A stretch of DNA of 64,000 nucleotides from Pseudoalteromonas prydzensis. Its GTDB lineage: Bacteria > Pseudomonadota > Gammaproteobacteria > Enterobacterales > Alteromonadaceae. Shown one piece after another: positions 1 through 9,549 of the stretch. A program made the position numbers and the translations under genes. Each line of letters starts with the position of its first letter. Positions within the stretch are counted from its first letter, which is position 1. The stretch is from assembly GCF_001661495.1 (NCBI RefSeq), contig NZ_BDDT01000010.1, forward strand, positions 62,001 through 126,000, read 5' to 3'. The notes beneath the pieces were generated by a model. That model was not told the DNA's origin. It saw only the letters and a list, made by a program, of their open reading frames with translations, and did no database searches.

Positions 1-1
1 G

Positions 2-1339
2 GTATTTGTGGGGCTGTTGTTTGTGCTTTTTCAGCAACAGCAAAAAACTCACACACTTTCTCGGTTAGTACTGCTTGGTTTAGTATCAGGTAGCGTGTTT
101 GGTCTTGCTTTACAATTGGTTTTTAGTGAAGGCCATGCTGTTGTTAAAGAAACTTTAAGTTGGATTGATATTATTGGCAGTGGTTATATTGGCTTATTAA
201 AAATGGTCATTATGCCGTTAGTATTAGTGTCGATGATTGCCGCAGTAGTCAAGCTTGAAAAAGGCGGCTCGCTCGGTAAGATTTCTAGTTTAACGATTAG
301 TATTTTAGTGATAACAACCGCTATTGCCGCGCTGATCGGCATTATGATGGTGCAAGTATTTGGGTTAACCGCCGAAGGCCTCACCGAAGGTGCCCGCGAA
401 ACCTCGCGTATTGCAATTCTTGAAAGTCGCGCAGCAACACTCAGCGATTTAACGGTCCCGCAAATGTTGCTGAGCTTTATCCCTACTAATCCATTTGCTG
501 ATTTAACCGGTTCACGCTCAACATCCATTATCGCAGTGGTTATTTTTGGTATTTTAACAGGGGTTGCTGCACGTAAAGTAATGCTTGAAAAAACCGAGCT
601 AGCAACACCTATTGGTACTTTTGTTGAAGCGGCGCAATCGATTGTGATGCGCTTGGTAAAAATGGTGATCGCGTTAACCCCATACGGGGTTGCCGCATTA
701 ATGACAAAAGTTGTCGCTACTTCAAGCCCCGGCGACATACTAAACTTACTCGGTTTTATTGTGGCTTCTTATATTGCTATTTTGTTGATGTTTGTTGTCC
801 ACGCGATATTGATTTCGTTAGTAGGGGTGAACCCTAAACAGTACTTCCAAAAAATTTGGCCGGTACTGACCTTTGCTTTTACTTCTCGCAGCTCTGCGGC
901 GTCTATTCCGCTCAATATAGAAACTCAGATCAACAAGCTTAATGTACCACCAGCGATTGCTAACTTATCGGCTTCATTTGGCGCGACTATAGGCCAAAAC
1001 GGGTGTGCGGGTATTTATCCGGCCATGTTAGCAGTTATGGTGGCCCCCAGTATGGGCATTAACCCAATGGATTTTCAGTTTATTGTATCGTTAGTCGCGA
1101 TCATCGCGATCAGCTCTTTTGGCATTGCCGGTGTCGGTGGCGGCGCTACATTTGCGGCCCTTATTGTACTGCCAGCAATGGGCTTACCCGTCACCATCGC
1201 GGCATTATTAATTTCTATTGAGCCACTCATTGATATGGCCCGTACCGCACTTAACGTATCGGGATCAATGACCGCAGGTACAATAACCAGCCGCATATTA
1301 AGGCAAAAAAACCCAGACAACTTAGAGCAACAAGCCTAA
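2..1339 (+). CDS. tcyP: L-cystine / dicarboxylate-type sodium symporter, 5' end cut by window
   Basis: The protein is a multi-pass inner-membrane symporter of the DAACS (glutamate/cystine) family and resembles E. coli YdjN/TcyP along its whole length. Typical family stretches are visible: [11 protein letters not shown] near residue 70, [15 protein letters not shown] near 290, [13 protein letters not shown] near 325 and [17 protein letters not shown] near 405; the serine-rich and the NVSG segments form the substrate and ion sites in this family. The reading frame stays open to the left edge of the window, and alignment from memory with the 463-residue E. coli protein suggests that roughly nine residues lie outside, so the GTG at 8 is probably not the true start. 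It faces the kinase gene convergently, with a stem-loop in between. Cystine is the likeliest substrate, but substrate calls inside this family are uncertain. Confidence 0.85.
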   Translation, partial: VFVGLLFVLFQQQQKTHTLSRLVLLGLVSGSVFGLALQLVFSEGHAVVKETLSWIDIIGSGYIGLLKMVIMPLVLVSMIAAVVKLEKGGSLGKISSLTISILVITTAIAALIGIMMVQVFGLTAEGLTEGARETSRIAILESRAATLSDLTVPQMLLSFIPTNPFADLTGSRSTSIIAVVIFGILTGVAARKVMLEKTELATPIGTFVEAAQSIVMRLVKMVIALTPYGVAALMTKVVATSSPGDILNLLGFIVASYIAILLMFVVHAILISLVGVNPKQYFQKIWPVLTFAFTSRSSAASIPLNIETQINKLNVPPAIANLSASFGATIGQNGCAGIYPAMLAVMVAPSMGINPMDFQFIVSLVAIIAISSFGIAGVGGGATFAALIVLPAMGLPVTIAALLISIEPLIDMARTALNVSGSMTAGTITSRILRQKNPDNLEQQA

Positions 1340-1347
1340 CCCATTCA

Positions 1348-1383
1348 TAACCGCTGTTGATATTGTCGTATCAGCAGCGGTTA
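1348..1383. terminator. Stem-loop between convergent genes
   Basis: Two 15-nt arms (1348-1362 and 1369-1383) pair with a single G-U mismatch around a 6-nt loop, exactly between the stop codons of the symporter and the kinase. No T-run follows on either strand, so it is not a standard intrinsic terminator. Confidence 0.5.
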
Positions 1384-1384
1384 G

Positions 1385-4300
1385 TTAAGTGAGCCGCTTA
1401 ATCATTCGTTTTAATGCGGGAGCTTTAACTGGTTTATATAATAATGGATAACCGGCATCCAGTACCAACTCACGAATACTTTCGTCATGATCCGCGGTAT
1501 TTACTATTGCCGGTAACGCTTCAAGGTCTGCTTGGGTTATAACCTCAAGCCCAGTTACACCATCATCCAGTTGATAATCAACAATCAATAATTGCGGGAG
1601 TTTATGGGTTACTTTTAACTGCTCAAGCTCCACTAAATTAGTGGCAGTCGCAATTTCGCAACCCCAGTTTTCGAGTAACTGCTTAAGTGCTTCGAGTACA
1701 TTGCGGTCGTTATCAACTAACCAAATATGCAAACGCCCTAGTTCGGTTTCTTGGCCTTGCTCTGCAATGTGTAGCGCAGTGCTGATCCGAGCTGCTTTAC
1801 AAGGTAAGGTTAATGTAAATTGCGTGCCTTTACCAAGTTCAGAGCCCATCATTAAAGGAATTTTCAATAAGTCACAAATTCTTTTAGTAATCGCTAAGCC
1901 AAGCCCTAATCCCTCAGCATTGGGCTTTGTCCCTAGCTGTTTAAATTCCTGATATATCGTTTGTTGATCACTTGCAGCAATGCCGATCCCTGTATCTTCA
2001 ATAATGAAAGAGACCTGTTCATCATGGCGTTGCATTTTTAAACGCACTTCGCCTTGCTCGGTGTAACGTATGGCATTACTGAGTAAATTACGCAGCACTC
2101 GGCGTAATAATGCTTTATCGGTAACTAATCGTACATCGCACGTCTGCACAATGAAATTAAGCCCTTTTTCTCTCGCAAGTGCCGCATAATCATTACATAA
2201 TGGCTCAAGTAAGCTACTAACTGCAAATTCACTGTACTGAACTTTAAATGCTCCAGAGTCCAGTTTTGTCAGTTCTAAAATGCTCGACAACAGCTCTTCA
2301 GCACTCCCTAATGAGTTTTTAATATTAAGCGCCAGCGCTTGTAGCTGAGTGTCTTGTGCTTTTTCATTCATTAATGAGCAAAACAAACTGGCCGCATTAA
2401 AAGGTTGTAATAAATCGTGGCTCGCTGCAGCAAAAAAGCGAGTTTTACTCACCGTTGCTTGTTCGGCAACTAATTTTGCCGCAGACAGCTCATGGTTAGC
2501 TTGCGTTAAAGCTTTTGTCCGTGTTGCTACTTTTTCTTCAAGACTAACATTTGCCTCTTTGAGTGCTTTTTGCTGCTTAACAAACTCTGAAATATCAGTA
2601 TAAGTAGTTACAAAGCCACCACCTGGTAGCGGGTTACCTTGCATCTCAAACACCCGGCCATCATTATGTGAGCGTTGATATTTATAGGCACTGCCTTGTT
2701 TTAAATAGGCTAAGCGTTTTTCTACTTCGGTATTGATATCTTCGCCACTAAACAAGCCACGCTCGGCATTAAAACGAATAATATCAGCCACTGGGCGGCC
2801 AATATAAAGTGCCGCTTCCGGATAACAGAACATGCATTTATAGCCTTGATTCCATGCAACTAAACGCAGTTCACTATCCACTACACTTATGCCTTGTTGA
2901 ATGTTTTCAATGGTGGATTGCAGTAAGTCACGATTAAACTTCAGCACTTGCGTCGCTTCATCAACAAGTTCAGCAACTTGCTCTAGTGGCTGACGTTGCT
3001 CATTTTTTGCAACATCTAAAATAAGCCGTGCCGATGCCCCGCCTATCACTGCAGACATTTCTCGTTCTATTAATAACTCAAGTTGTACATTTGCTGGGTG
3101 TTTCCACTTACTTTTATCCGTTGGAAAGTATTGGTTTACTAATAGTTGGCTGGCATCTTTTTCGGCAAACCGCTGTAACAGCGCACCTAAATCATGGTAG
3201 TTCAATGGTTGTAAGGCGGTATTAATTCGCGAATCGGATAATTGAGGAATAAACTTATTGCTTTGTAATCGCTCTGCTAAGGTCGCTTGGCTAAATAGCG
3301 GCACTAAAAAATACACAACGCAATTTGCCCCTAATGACAATAACACCGCTTGGCTAATACTCTCTAAACCCAGAGAGAATAAATCAGTGGGTGCTAACCA
3401 AGCTATTTGCCATGGTCCAGCTATCAACCAACGGCTATCATTACCAAGGCCGCTAGCAAGATTTGGCAATAATAAAGTGTAACCCCAAATTATAAAGCCA
3501 GTTAAAATACCCAGCTGTGCCCCTCGACACGAAGCGTGTCGCCACCATAAACCTATCACCATTGCAGGAGCAAATTGCGCAACTAAGGTAAACGACATAA
3601 GGCCCACATTGGCTAAGGTGTTGGTCTCTCCAAGAATACGATGGGTAAAATAACTAAGTAATAAAATTAATACTATGACGATTTTACGCGCATGCAGCAG
3701 GTTATTTTTATCAAGCCCACGACTGCTCGAAGTAAGTTGAGAACGACGTAAAATAAACTGATTGATAAAATCATTGGTGATCATCACAGAAAGCACAATA
3801 GCCGATACGATTACCATGCTGGTTGCCGCTGAAAAGCCGCCTAAAAAAGCTAACAATGCCACCAACGGACTGTCTGCCGCCATCGGTAACGCCAAAACAA
3901 ACGTATCGTAACCTACGTCAGTACCTTGAAAGTAAATCAATCCCGCATAAGCAATAGGTAAAATAAATAGATTGATTAGCAGCAAATAAATAGGAAATAA
4001 CCAGCGTGCTGAGGCCAGCTCTTTATCGCTATTGTTTTCTATAAAGCTCATGTGAAATTGCCGTGGCAAACACAACGTGGCTAAAATCCCTAATAATGTA
4101 TGTGCAACATACACATAAGTTGGGCTTTGTGTTGCGGCCACCTGTTTATCTATATTTAGCTCTGCGGCTTTGGCAAATAAAGCAGCTGGACTATCAAAAA
4201 GCACAAAACAGACATATAAGCCCACCACCATAAACGCCAGTAACTTAACCATAGATTCAAAGGCAATACTGGCAATCAGCCCAGGGTTGTGCTCGCTCGG

Positions 4301-4834
4301 CCTTAACCTCCTAGCACCAAATAAAATGGCAAACAATGCTAATAGCAAAGTGATATAAAACGTACTATCAGCCCAGACTTGATGGCTTTGCGATGCAGCT
4401 CGTGCAGTTAATAAATTAATACTTTGCGCAGTGGCGCTCAGTTGTAATGAAATATACGGCACAATGGCAATTACAGAAATAAGCGAGATTAAACCGGAGA
4501 GACTAGAAGACTGACCATACCGCGTGGCAATAAAGTCGGCCATTGAGGTAAGCTTTTGCTGGCGGCAAATATGCGCAATACGGCAGTACACTTGCCAACC
4601 AAAAATAAACAACAAAATAGTGCCCGCATAAGTAGGAGCCAGCCACCAGCCATTATTCGCCGCTTGCGCAGTGGTGCCATAAAACGCCCATGAGGTACAA
4701 TAAACACCCAACGATAGCCCGTAGGTTAAGCCTTTAAAAGGCAGCGTTTTGCGTTTATCTGCCCACCCCGCCACAGCAAATAAAATTCCCAAATATACAA
4801 TGGCGAGCAAGCTTATTGACCAAATAGAAAACAT
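1385..4834 (-). CDS. Hybrid sensor histidine kinase with N-terminal sodium/solute symporter domain
   Basis: This 1149-residue protein joins a sodium:solute symporter (SSF) module of about 12-13 membrane helices (roughly residues 1-490) to a PAS domain (about 650-760), a short coiled coil, a histidine kinase core and a C-terminal receiver. The phospho-acceptor is H806 in a SHDLLQPFNAA box, the style seen in NahK/ErcS'-type kinases. The ATP-binding lid shows NLLSNAIRYT, DTGIGI and GLGLGLAI. The receiver begins IWLVDNDRN and carries the predicted phosphorylated aspartate D1086 in VDYQLDDG, with a conserved lysine in YKPVK. The architecture is like CbrA, in which the transporter part senses or moves a nutrient. 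No partner response regulator lies nearby. The ligand is unknown. Start ATG at 4834 leaves a hydrophobic first helix. Confidence 0.9.
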   Translation of the reverse strand: MFSIWSISLLAIVYLGILFAVAGWADKRKTLPFKGLTYGLSLGVYCTSWAFYGTTAQAANNGWWLAPTYAGTILLFIFGWQVYCRIAHICRQQKLTSMADFIATRYGQSSSLSGLISLISVIAIVPYISLQLSATAQSINLLTARAASQSHQVWADSTFYITLLLALFAILFGARRLRPSEHNPGLIASIAFESMVKLLAFMVVGLYVCFVLFDSPAALFAKAAELNIDKQVAATQSPTYVYVAHTLLGILATLCLPRQFHMSFIENNSDKELASARWLFPIYLLLINLFILPIAYAGLIYFQGTDVGYDTFVLALPMAADSPLVALLAFLGGFSAATSMVIVSAIVLSVMITNDFINQFILRRSQLTSSSRGLDKNNLLHARKIVIVLILLLSYFTHRILGETNTLANVGLMSFTLVAQFAPAMVIGLWWRHASCRGAQLGILTGFIIWGYTLLLPNLASGLGNDSRWLIAGPWQIAWLAPTDLFSLGLESISQAVLLSLGANCVVYFLVPLFSQATLAERLQSNKFIPQLSDSRINTALQPLNYHDLGALLQRFAEKDASQLLVNQYFPTDKSKWKHPANVQLELLIEREMSAVIGGASARLILDVAKNEQRQPLEQVAELVDEATQVLKFNRDLLQSTIENIQQGISVVDSELRLVAWNQGYKCMFCYPEAALYIGRPVADIIRFNAERGLFSGEDINTEVEKRLAYLKQGSAYKYQRSHNDGRVFEMQGNPLPGGGFVTTYTDISEFVKQQKALKEANVSLEEKVATRTKALTQANHELSAAKLVAEQATVSKTRFFAAASHDLLQPFNAASLFCSLMNEKAQDTQLQALALNIKNSLGSAEELLSSILELTKLDSGAFKVQYSEFAVSSLLEPLCNDYAALAREKGLNFIVQTCDVRLVTDKALLRRVLRNLLSNAIRYTEQGEVRLKMQRHDEQVSFIIEDTGIGIAASDQQTIYQEFKQLGTKPNAEGLGLGLAITKRICDLLKIPLMMGSELGKGTQFTLTLPCKAARISTALHIAEQGQETELGRLHIWLVDNDRNVLEALKQLLENWGCEIATATNLVELEQLKVTHKLPQLLIVDYQLDDGVTGLEVITQADLEALPAIVNTADHDESIRELVLDAGYPLLYKPVKAPALKRMIKRLT

Positions 4835-5313
4835 AACCGCTGATATTTTTAATTATTATTTAACCAGCATAAGCGTTTTGATGAAAAATTACAGCACTAA
4901 CTTTAGTACTAAATATTTTTCAAATGTGCCTTTAAAAAATTTAAAAATAAATGAGCACTATTTCAAGCTGATATTAACAGAGCTGCAGTTCTAACCGATA
5001 ATTAACATTAAAATACGCCAAAGATTACCTGTTTATGATGAGCAAACAATCACGTTTCTAGCTTTACTGAACGCTTCAAAACCAGTGTAAATAATATGAA
5101 CTCTGCTTAAGTGATAACCAATATATTTAACTGTGCCTCTACACAGTAATGCAGCGCTTTTCTCGCTAAAATGTTACAAGTTATTACAAAATGATATTTT
5201 ATCGCGTGTTTTATCAGATTCAGCGTTACTTTTGACACACATGCTATTTACCATACTGGCACTTTTTTCACATACCACTACAATGCACAAAAACAAATAT
5301 TGGAACACTCACT
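4835..5313. other. 479-bp AT-rich intergenic region with divergent promoters
   Basis: The region separates the divergent kinase and RND pump genes and must hold both promoters. It is strongly AT-rich. A weak promoter-like pair facing the pump lies at 5232-5259. Open frames here have no ribosome binding site or protein-like composition. No RNA gene or repeat was recognised. Confidence 0.6.
5232..5259 (+). promoter_or_regulatory. Candidate promoter of the RND operon
   Basis: A perfect -35 TTGACA (5232-5237) is followed at 16 nt by the poor -10 TACTGG. Only the -35 is convincing. Confidence 0.3.
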
Positions 5314-8300
5314 ATGAACCTGACACGTAGTTCGCTGAAAAACCCCGCGAGTGTCATTGTTATCTTGGTACTAATTATATTGTTTGGCATATTAAGCATT
5401 TTTAAGCTGCCAATCCAATTAACCCCTGATATTGAACAACCGCAAATAACTATTTTTTCTGGCTGGCGCCAAGCAGCGCCAGAAGAAATTGAATCTGTCA
5501 TTATTGAACCTATCGAAAATGCAGTAAAAAATACCCCTGGTGCATTAGAGGTCAATACCAATATCAATCGTGGTAACGGCGCAATAACACTGACCTTTGC
5601 TGTTGGCCAAAACATGCAACAAGCAATGCTCGATGTATTAACCAGCCTTAACCAAGCGCCCCCCCTACCTTTAGACGCATTCGACCCTGTGGTATTCGCT
5701 GGCGGTAATAATGGTGAGGCAGCTGCTACCTTACTGATCACACCAAAAGATTATCAATCAGATAGTTTAGATTTTGATATGTCGCAGTTTCAGAAGCAAA
5801 TTGATGAGTTTATTGAGCCAAGGTTAGCGCAAATTCCTGGTGTTGCCCGGGTGGATCTGGCCAGTGAGCGCCCGCAAGAGTTGCGTATTACCTTTGATCC
5901 TCATAAAGCAGCAGCCCTGGGCGTAAGCCTTGATCAAATAAGTAACGTACTGGCAAGCTCTCGCGATACCTCTGGCGGTTTAGCAAATGTGGGCCGACGT
6001 CAATATACAGTGCGTTTTACTGGGCAATATGATCTCTTAAGTATGGCACAGATGCGTGTTGGCTATTCAGGTGACAGGCCCATTTATTTAGGGGATATTG
6101 CCAGTGTTGAACGTACTTACTCTGACCGCTTAGGAATGAGTGGCCGCAATGGAAAGCCCGCTTATTACATCCGTATTTCTCGTGCTAATCAAGCCAATAC
6201 CGTAGCATTACTGGATGATATAAACCAAGCAATTAAAGAGCTAAACGAAGGTCCGTTGGCAGCCAATGGCCTCTCTATAGAGCTTAGTTTCGACGCCTCA
6301 GTACACATACGTAATGCCCTGTCATTAGTAAAAAGTAATTTGGGCTTAGGCGTTGTATTATCGTGTTTGATCTTATGGCTGTTTTTTAGAGGCCTGAAAG
6401 CGACCTTGATCATTGCAGCAACAATTCCCATTTCACTGATGGTGGCATTTTTAGCGCTGAATATTTTTGGCCGTAGCCTTAATGTTATATCCCTTGCGGG
6501 TCTAGCATTTGCTGTTGGCTTAGTATTAGATGCTGCCATCATAGTCCAAGAAAATATCGCTCGGCTGCGCACTGATGGTATAGATAATAAAAAAGCAGCG
6601 CTCAAAGGAGCGGCTCAAGTCACGGGTGCCCTATTTGCGTCAACCACCACCAGTGTTGCGATCTTTTTGCCCATTTTATTTATGGCGGGAATTGAGGGGC
6701 AGTTGTTTTCTGACTTAGCACTGACACTTTCAATAGCAGTGATCACTTCAATGATATGTGCAATCACGCTGATCCCATTAGCAAACCATTTATGGCCTGA
6801 TGCGCAGATAAAAGCAGATCCATATCAGCAATATTGGCTAAAACTGAGTAATTTTATTATGAGGCTTACCAATACGCGGATTAAACAAATGAGCTGGATC
6901 GCTGTATTACTGGGTGGCTCAGTACTCACAGCATTTACTATGTTACCTAAAACTGATTTTATGCCGCGTGCGCCTACCGACGGCTTCTTTTTCAATTTAA
7001 TCACACCTCCCGGTGGGAATGTGCAGTTTATGGAAGAAGAGTTGCTACTGCGCGTTAAAAAACGGCTAATGCCCTACTACACTGGTGAAAAAGAACCGAG
7101 TATTAAAGACTTCAATTTTTATGCTTTTGGCTCAAATGCTGGCGGCTTTATATATTCCGCCGATCCACAGCGGGTTGAAGAGTTAATGAAAGTAGCCAAA
7201 GAAGAAATTTTTATTGATTTACCTGATACCCAAGTATTTTTCTTTCGCGGTTCAATGATCCAAGTTGCTAACGGTGGCGATGGTCGTGCTATCAATATTG
7301 ACCTAACTGGGCCAAACATGGATGACTTAGTTAATGCAGCTCAAATTGCGTTAAGTGCCGTCAATGAAGCGCTACCAAACGCGACCGCTCAGCCACAACC
7401 ACGCCTTGATATGGCTGAACCAGAACTGAGATTAACACCTAACGATCGCCGTATTACCCAAGCAGGGCTGACTCGTCGAGATGTGTCGCAAGCCGTGCAA
7501 GCCTACACTGGCGGTTTATTTGTGAATGAGTATTTTGATGGTAATGAACGCATGAATGTCATTTTACGAGGCATTCCTTGGCAAACGCCAGAAGAACTTA
7601 AAGCCCTGCCAATTGTTACCCCACAAGCAGGTATACAAACCCTTGGCGAGCTTGCTCATATTGAACGTACCGTAGGCCCCACTCAGCTACGCCGGGTAAA
7701 TGGTCGCCGTACAGTAAGTATAGTGGTCACTCCCCCAGCTGATATGAGTTTACAACAAGCGCAAACAATTTTAACTGAACAAGTAATGCCTAAAGTCAGA
7801 GCGAGTCTGCCAACTAATGCTGGAGCAATCCTAGCTGGCAATGCCCAAAAAATGAATTCTGCGATGACCGAAATGGCACTGAATTTTGTGCTGGCATTGT
7901 TTATTTTATTTTTATTAATGACAGCCCTGTTTAAATCCGCAACAGACAGTGCCCTCGTATTACTGGTTATGCCGCTAGCCATTGCCGGCGGTGTACTTGC
8001 GCTGTTTATTTTAAACTTATTCACCTTTCAATCACTGGATTTGCTCACCATGATTGGCTTTATCATTTTGTTAGGACTGGTGGTTAACAATGCCATATTA
8101 CTGGTTGATCAAACTAAAGTCGCATTGGCCTCAGGATTGAGTCGTAACGCTGCAGTGAAACAAGCGGTTTTACTAAGAGCAAGGCCCGTGTACTTGAGCA
8201 CACTCACCAGCTTATTCGGCATGCTACCACTGATGCTTATGCCAGGGGTTGGCTCTGAAATATACAGAGGCCTTGCTACCGTTATTGTTGGCGGTATGGC

Positions 8301-8406
8301 TATCAGTGCATTATTTACGCTTATTTTGATGCCTAGCTTGTTACAACTAGGTCGTAACACAACGCCTGCGTCAACTAATCAACAAACTACATCAGCAGTT
8401 CAATGA
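5314..8406 (+). CDS. RND efflux permease (AcrB-like superfamily)
   Basis: The 1030-residue inner-membrane permease has the RND layout: one N-terminal helix (about residues 13-30), a large periplasmic porter loop, helices 2-6 (about 340-490), a second loop and helices 8-12 (about 860-1010). Such pumps use the proton gradient to drive drugs, detergents or lipophilic compounds through a tripartite complex with an adaptor (next gene) and a TolC-type channel, which is not in this window. The TM4 motif reads GLVLDAAIIVQEN, keeping one aspartate (D406) but having alanine where AcrB has a second aspartate, and TM10 reads GLVVNNAILLVD, with N925 at the position of the AcrB relay lysine. It is therefore not a canonical HAE1 pump. 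The stop overlaps an ATG (ATGA) of the adaptor frame. Substrate unknown. Confidence 0.92.
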   Translation: MNLTRSSLKNPASVIVILVLIILFGILSIFKLPIQLTPDIEQPQITIFSGWRQAAPEEIESVIIEPIENAVKNTPGALEVNTNINRGNGAITLTFAVGQNMQQAMLDVLTSLNQAPPLPLDAFDPVVFAGGNNGEAAATLLITPKDYQSDSLDFDMSQFQKQIDEFIEPRLAQIPGVARVDLASERPQELRITFDPHKAAALGVSLDQISNVLASSRDTSGGLANVGRRQYTVRFTGQYDLLSMAQMRVGYSGDRPIYLGDIASVERTYSDRLGMSGRNGKPAYYIRISRANQANTVALLDDINQAIKELNEGPLAANGLSIELSFDASVHIRNALSLVKSNLGLGVVLSCLILWLFFRGLKATLIIAATIPISLMVAFLALNIFGRSLNVISLAGLAFAVGLVLDAAIIVQENIARLRTDGIDNKKAALKGAAQVTGALFASTTTSVAIFLPILFMAGIEGQLFSDLALTLSIAVITSMICAITLIPLANHLWPDAQIKADPYQQYWLKLSNFIMRLTNTRIKQMSWIAVLLGGSVLTAFTMLPKTDFMPRAPTDGFFFNLITPPGGNVQFMEEELLLRVKKRLMPYYTGEKEPSIKDFNFYAFGSNAGGFIYSADPQRVEELMKVAKEEIFIDLPDTQVFFFRGSMIQVANGGDGRAINIDLTGPNMDDLVNAAQIALSAVNEALPNATAQPQPRLDMAEPELRLTPNDRRITQAGLTRRDVSQAVQAYTGGLFVNEYFDGNERMNVILRGIPWQTPEELKALPIVTPQAGIQTLGELAHIERTVGPTQLRRVNGRRTVSIVVTPPADMSLQQAQTILTEQVMPKVRASLPTNAGAILAGNAQKMNSAMTEMALNFVLALFILFLLMTALFKSATDSALVLLVMPLAIAGGVLALFILNLFTFQSLDLLTMIGFIILLGLVVNNAILLVDQTKVALASGLSRNAAVKQAVLLRARPVYLSTLTSLFGMLPLMLMPGVGSEIYRGLATVIVGGMAISALFTLILMPSLLQLGRNTTPASTNQQTTSAVQ

Positions 8407-8423
8407 AGATCGAGGATATAACC

Positions 8424-9494
8424 ATGAATAGAATAAAATCAGCTTTACAGTTTTTCATGTTGTGCAATTGTTTATTTGTTGCTCCTGCTTTTGCCATTGC
8501 GCCAGTCACTGTTGCTGAGGTGAATAAAGCACCTCTTACCAGCGAAATAGCGGTTAATGGCACACTGTATGGCAAAGACGACGTTACTTTAACAGCCGGA
8601 ATAAGTGGCCGCCTGATGTATGTTGCAGAGCCTGGTAGCGAAATAAACAAAAATGATATTCTAGCGCGCATGGATACCCTGCCATTAGAGCTGGATAAAG
8701 CACGCCAAGAAGAAATGCTAAACCGCGCTAATATCAATTTACGTTTATATCAACAAGATCTAACCCGCTTAAAAGAACTCGCAAAATCAAGTAGCGCAGC
8801 CCTGAGTCAGGTTGATGAAGTGCAAAATAAGCATGACTTAGCTCGATCTGATATAGCACTTGCCAATGTTGAGCTGAGGGTGATAGAAGATAAGTTAACC
8901 AGAGCCACAATCCGTGCGCCTTTTACAGGCGTTGTTAGTGAGCGGTTTAAACGCGCAGGTCGAGAAATAAATCGGGCCGACGAGTTACTCACTTTATTGG
9001 ATATTCATCATTTAGAAGTCCGTTTATATGTGCCAGTTAAATACTTAAAGTATTTACAAACGGGTATCACCTTACCTATCACTAGTGGCGACTTATCACA
9101 GCCAGACACTGCCTCGGCAATCATTACTGCGGTTATTCCATCAACTGATCCACGCTCGCAAACCGTTGAAATACGTGCTAATTTACAAACAGATAATCAG
9201 CATGCTTGGGCCATTGGCCAACTTGTCGATGTAACGGTGCCATTGAGAACTAAAAACGACGTGTTATTAGTAAATAGAGATGCACTGATCATCCGTAAGC
9301 AAGGCACTCATGTAGTAAAAATTGATGGTCAACATAAAGCAATCCAAATTCCGGTAACCGTGGGCAGTGGTAAAGGAGAGCTTGTAGCAATCTCCCCCCT
9401 TGCAGACAACAGTTTAAATGCCGGCGATAAGATCGCAATTCGTGGTGCTGAACGTTTACAAACAGGACAAGAGGTTGACGTACAGAGTAAATAA
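8424..9494 (+). CDS. RND periplasmic adaptor (membrane fusion protein)
   Basis: This is the HlyD/AcrA-type adaptor that links the preceding permease to an outer-membrane channel. A signal peptide is visible (MNRIKSALQFFMLC... ending AFA near residue 25), followed by a lipoyl-like half motif (GRLMYVAEPGSEINKNDIL), a helical hairpin (about 70-130) rich in Leu/Ala/Arg, the second lipoyl half (RAPFTGVVSERFKRAGREI) and a beta-barrel. I chose ATG 8424 because a GAGG ribosome binding site sits 8 nt upstream; the ATG at 8403 overlapping the permease stop has none and would put charged residues before the signal peptide. No lipobox cysteine is evident at the cleavage site. The permease-first order is the reverse of the acrAB arrangement. 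Confidence 0.9.
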   Translation: MNRIKSALQFFMLCNCLFVAPAFAIAPVTVAEVNKAPLTSEIAVNGTLYGKDDVTLTAGISGRLMYVAEPGSEINKNDILARMDTLPLELDKARQEEMLNRANINLRLYQQDLTRLKELAKSSSAALSQVDEVQNKHDLARSDIALANVELRVIEDKLTRATIRAPFTGVVSERFKRAGREINRADELLTLLDIHHLEVRLYVPVKYLKYLQTGITLPITSGDLSQPDTASAIITAVIPSTDPRSQTVEIRANLQTDNQHAWAIGQLVDVTVPLRTKNDVLLVNRDALIIRKQGTHVVKIDGQHKAIQIPVTVGSGKGELVAISPLADNSLNAGDKIAIRGAERLQTGQEVDVQSK

Positions 9495-9515
9495 TCAACT
9501 CGTTAACTCACCTCA

Positions 9516-9549
9516 TAGATGCAGCCAGTTGCATAAGTGGCTGCATCTA
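9516..9549. terminator. Stem-loop between convergent genes
   Basis: Perfect 12-nt arms (9516-9527, 9538-9549) surround a 10-nt loop after the adaptor gene, and the right arm includes the stop codon of the facing gene. No T-run follows on either strand. Confidence 0.5.

Noticed and set aside
184..738. Antisense frame in the symporter gene
   Set aside because: It is a shadow of a strongly conserved membrane protein; there are no start signals.
4749..4994. Plus-strand open frame over the kinase start and its upstream region
   Set aside because: It overlaps the well-supported kinase gene antisense, has no ribosome binding site and reads as AT-rich non-coding sequence.
8403..8423. ATG overlapping the RND permease stop as adaptor start
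   Set aside because: No Shine-Dalgarno precedes it, while the ATG at 8424 has GAGG at good spacing and gives a clean signal peptide.
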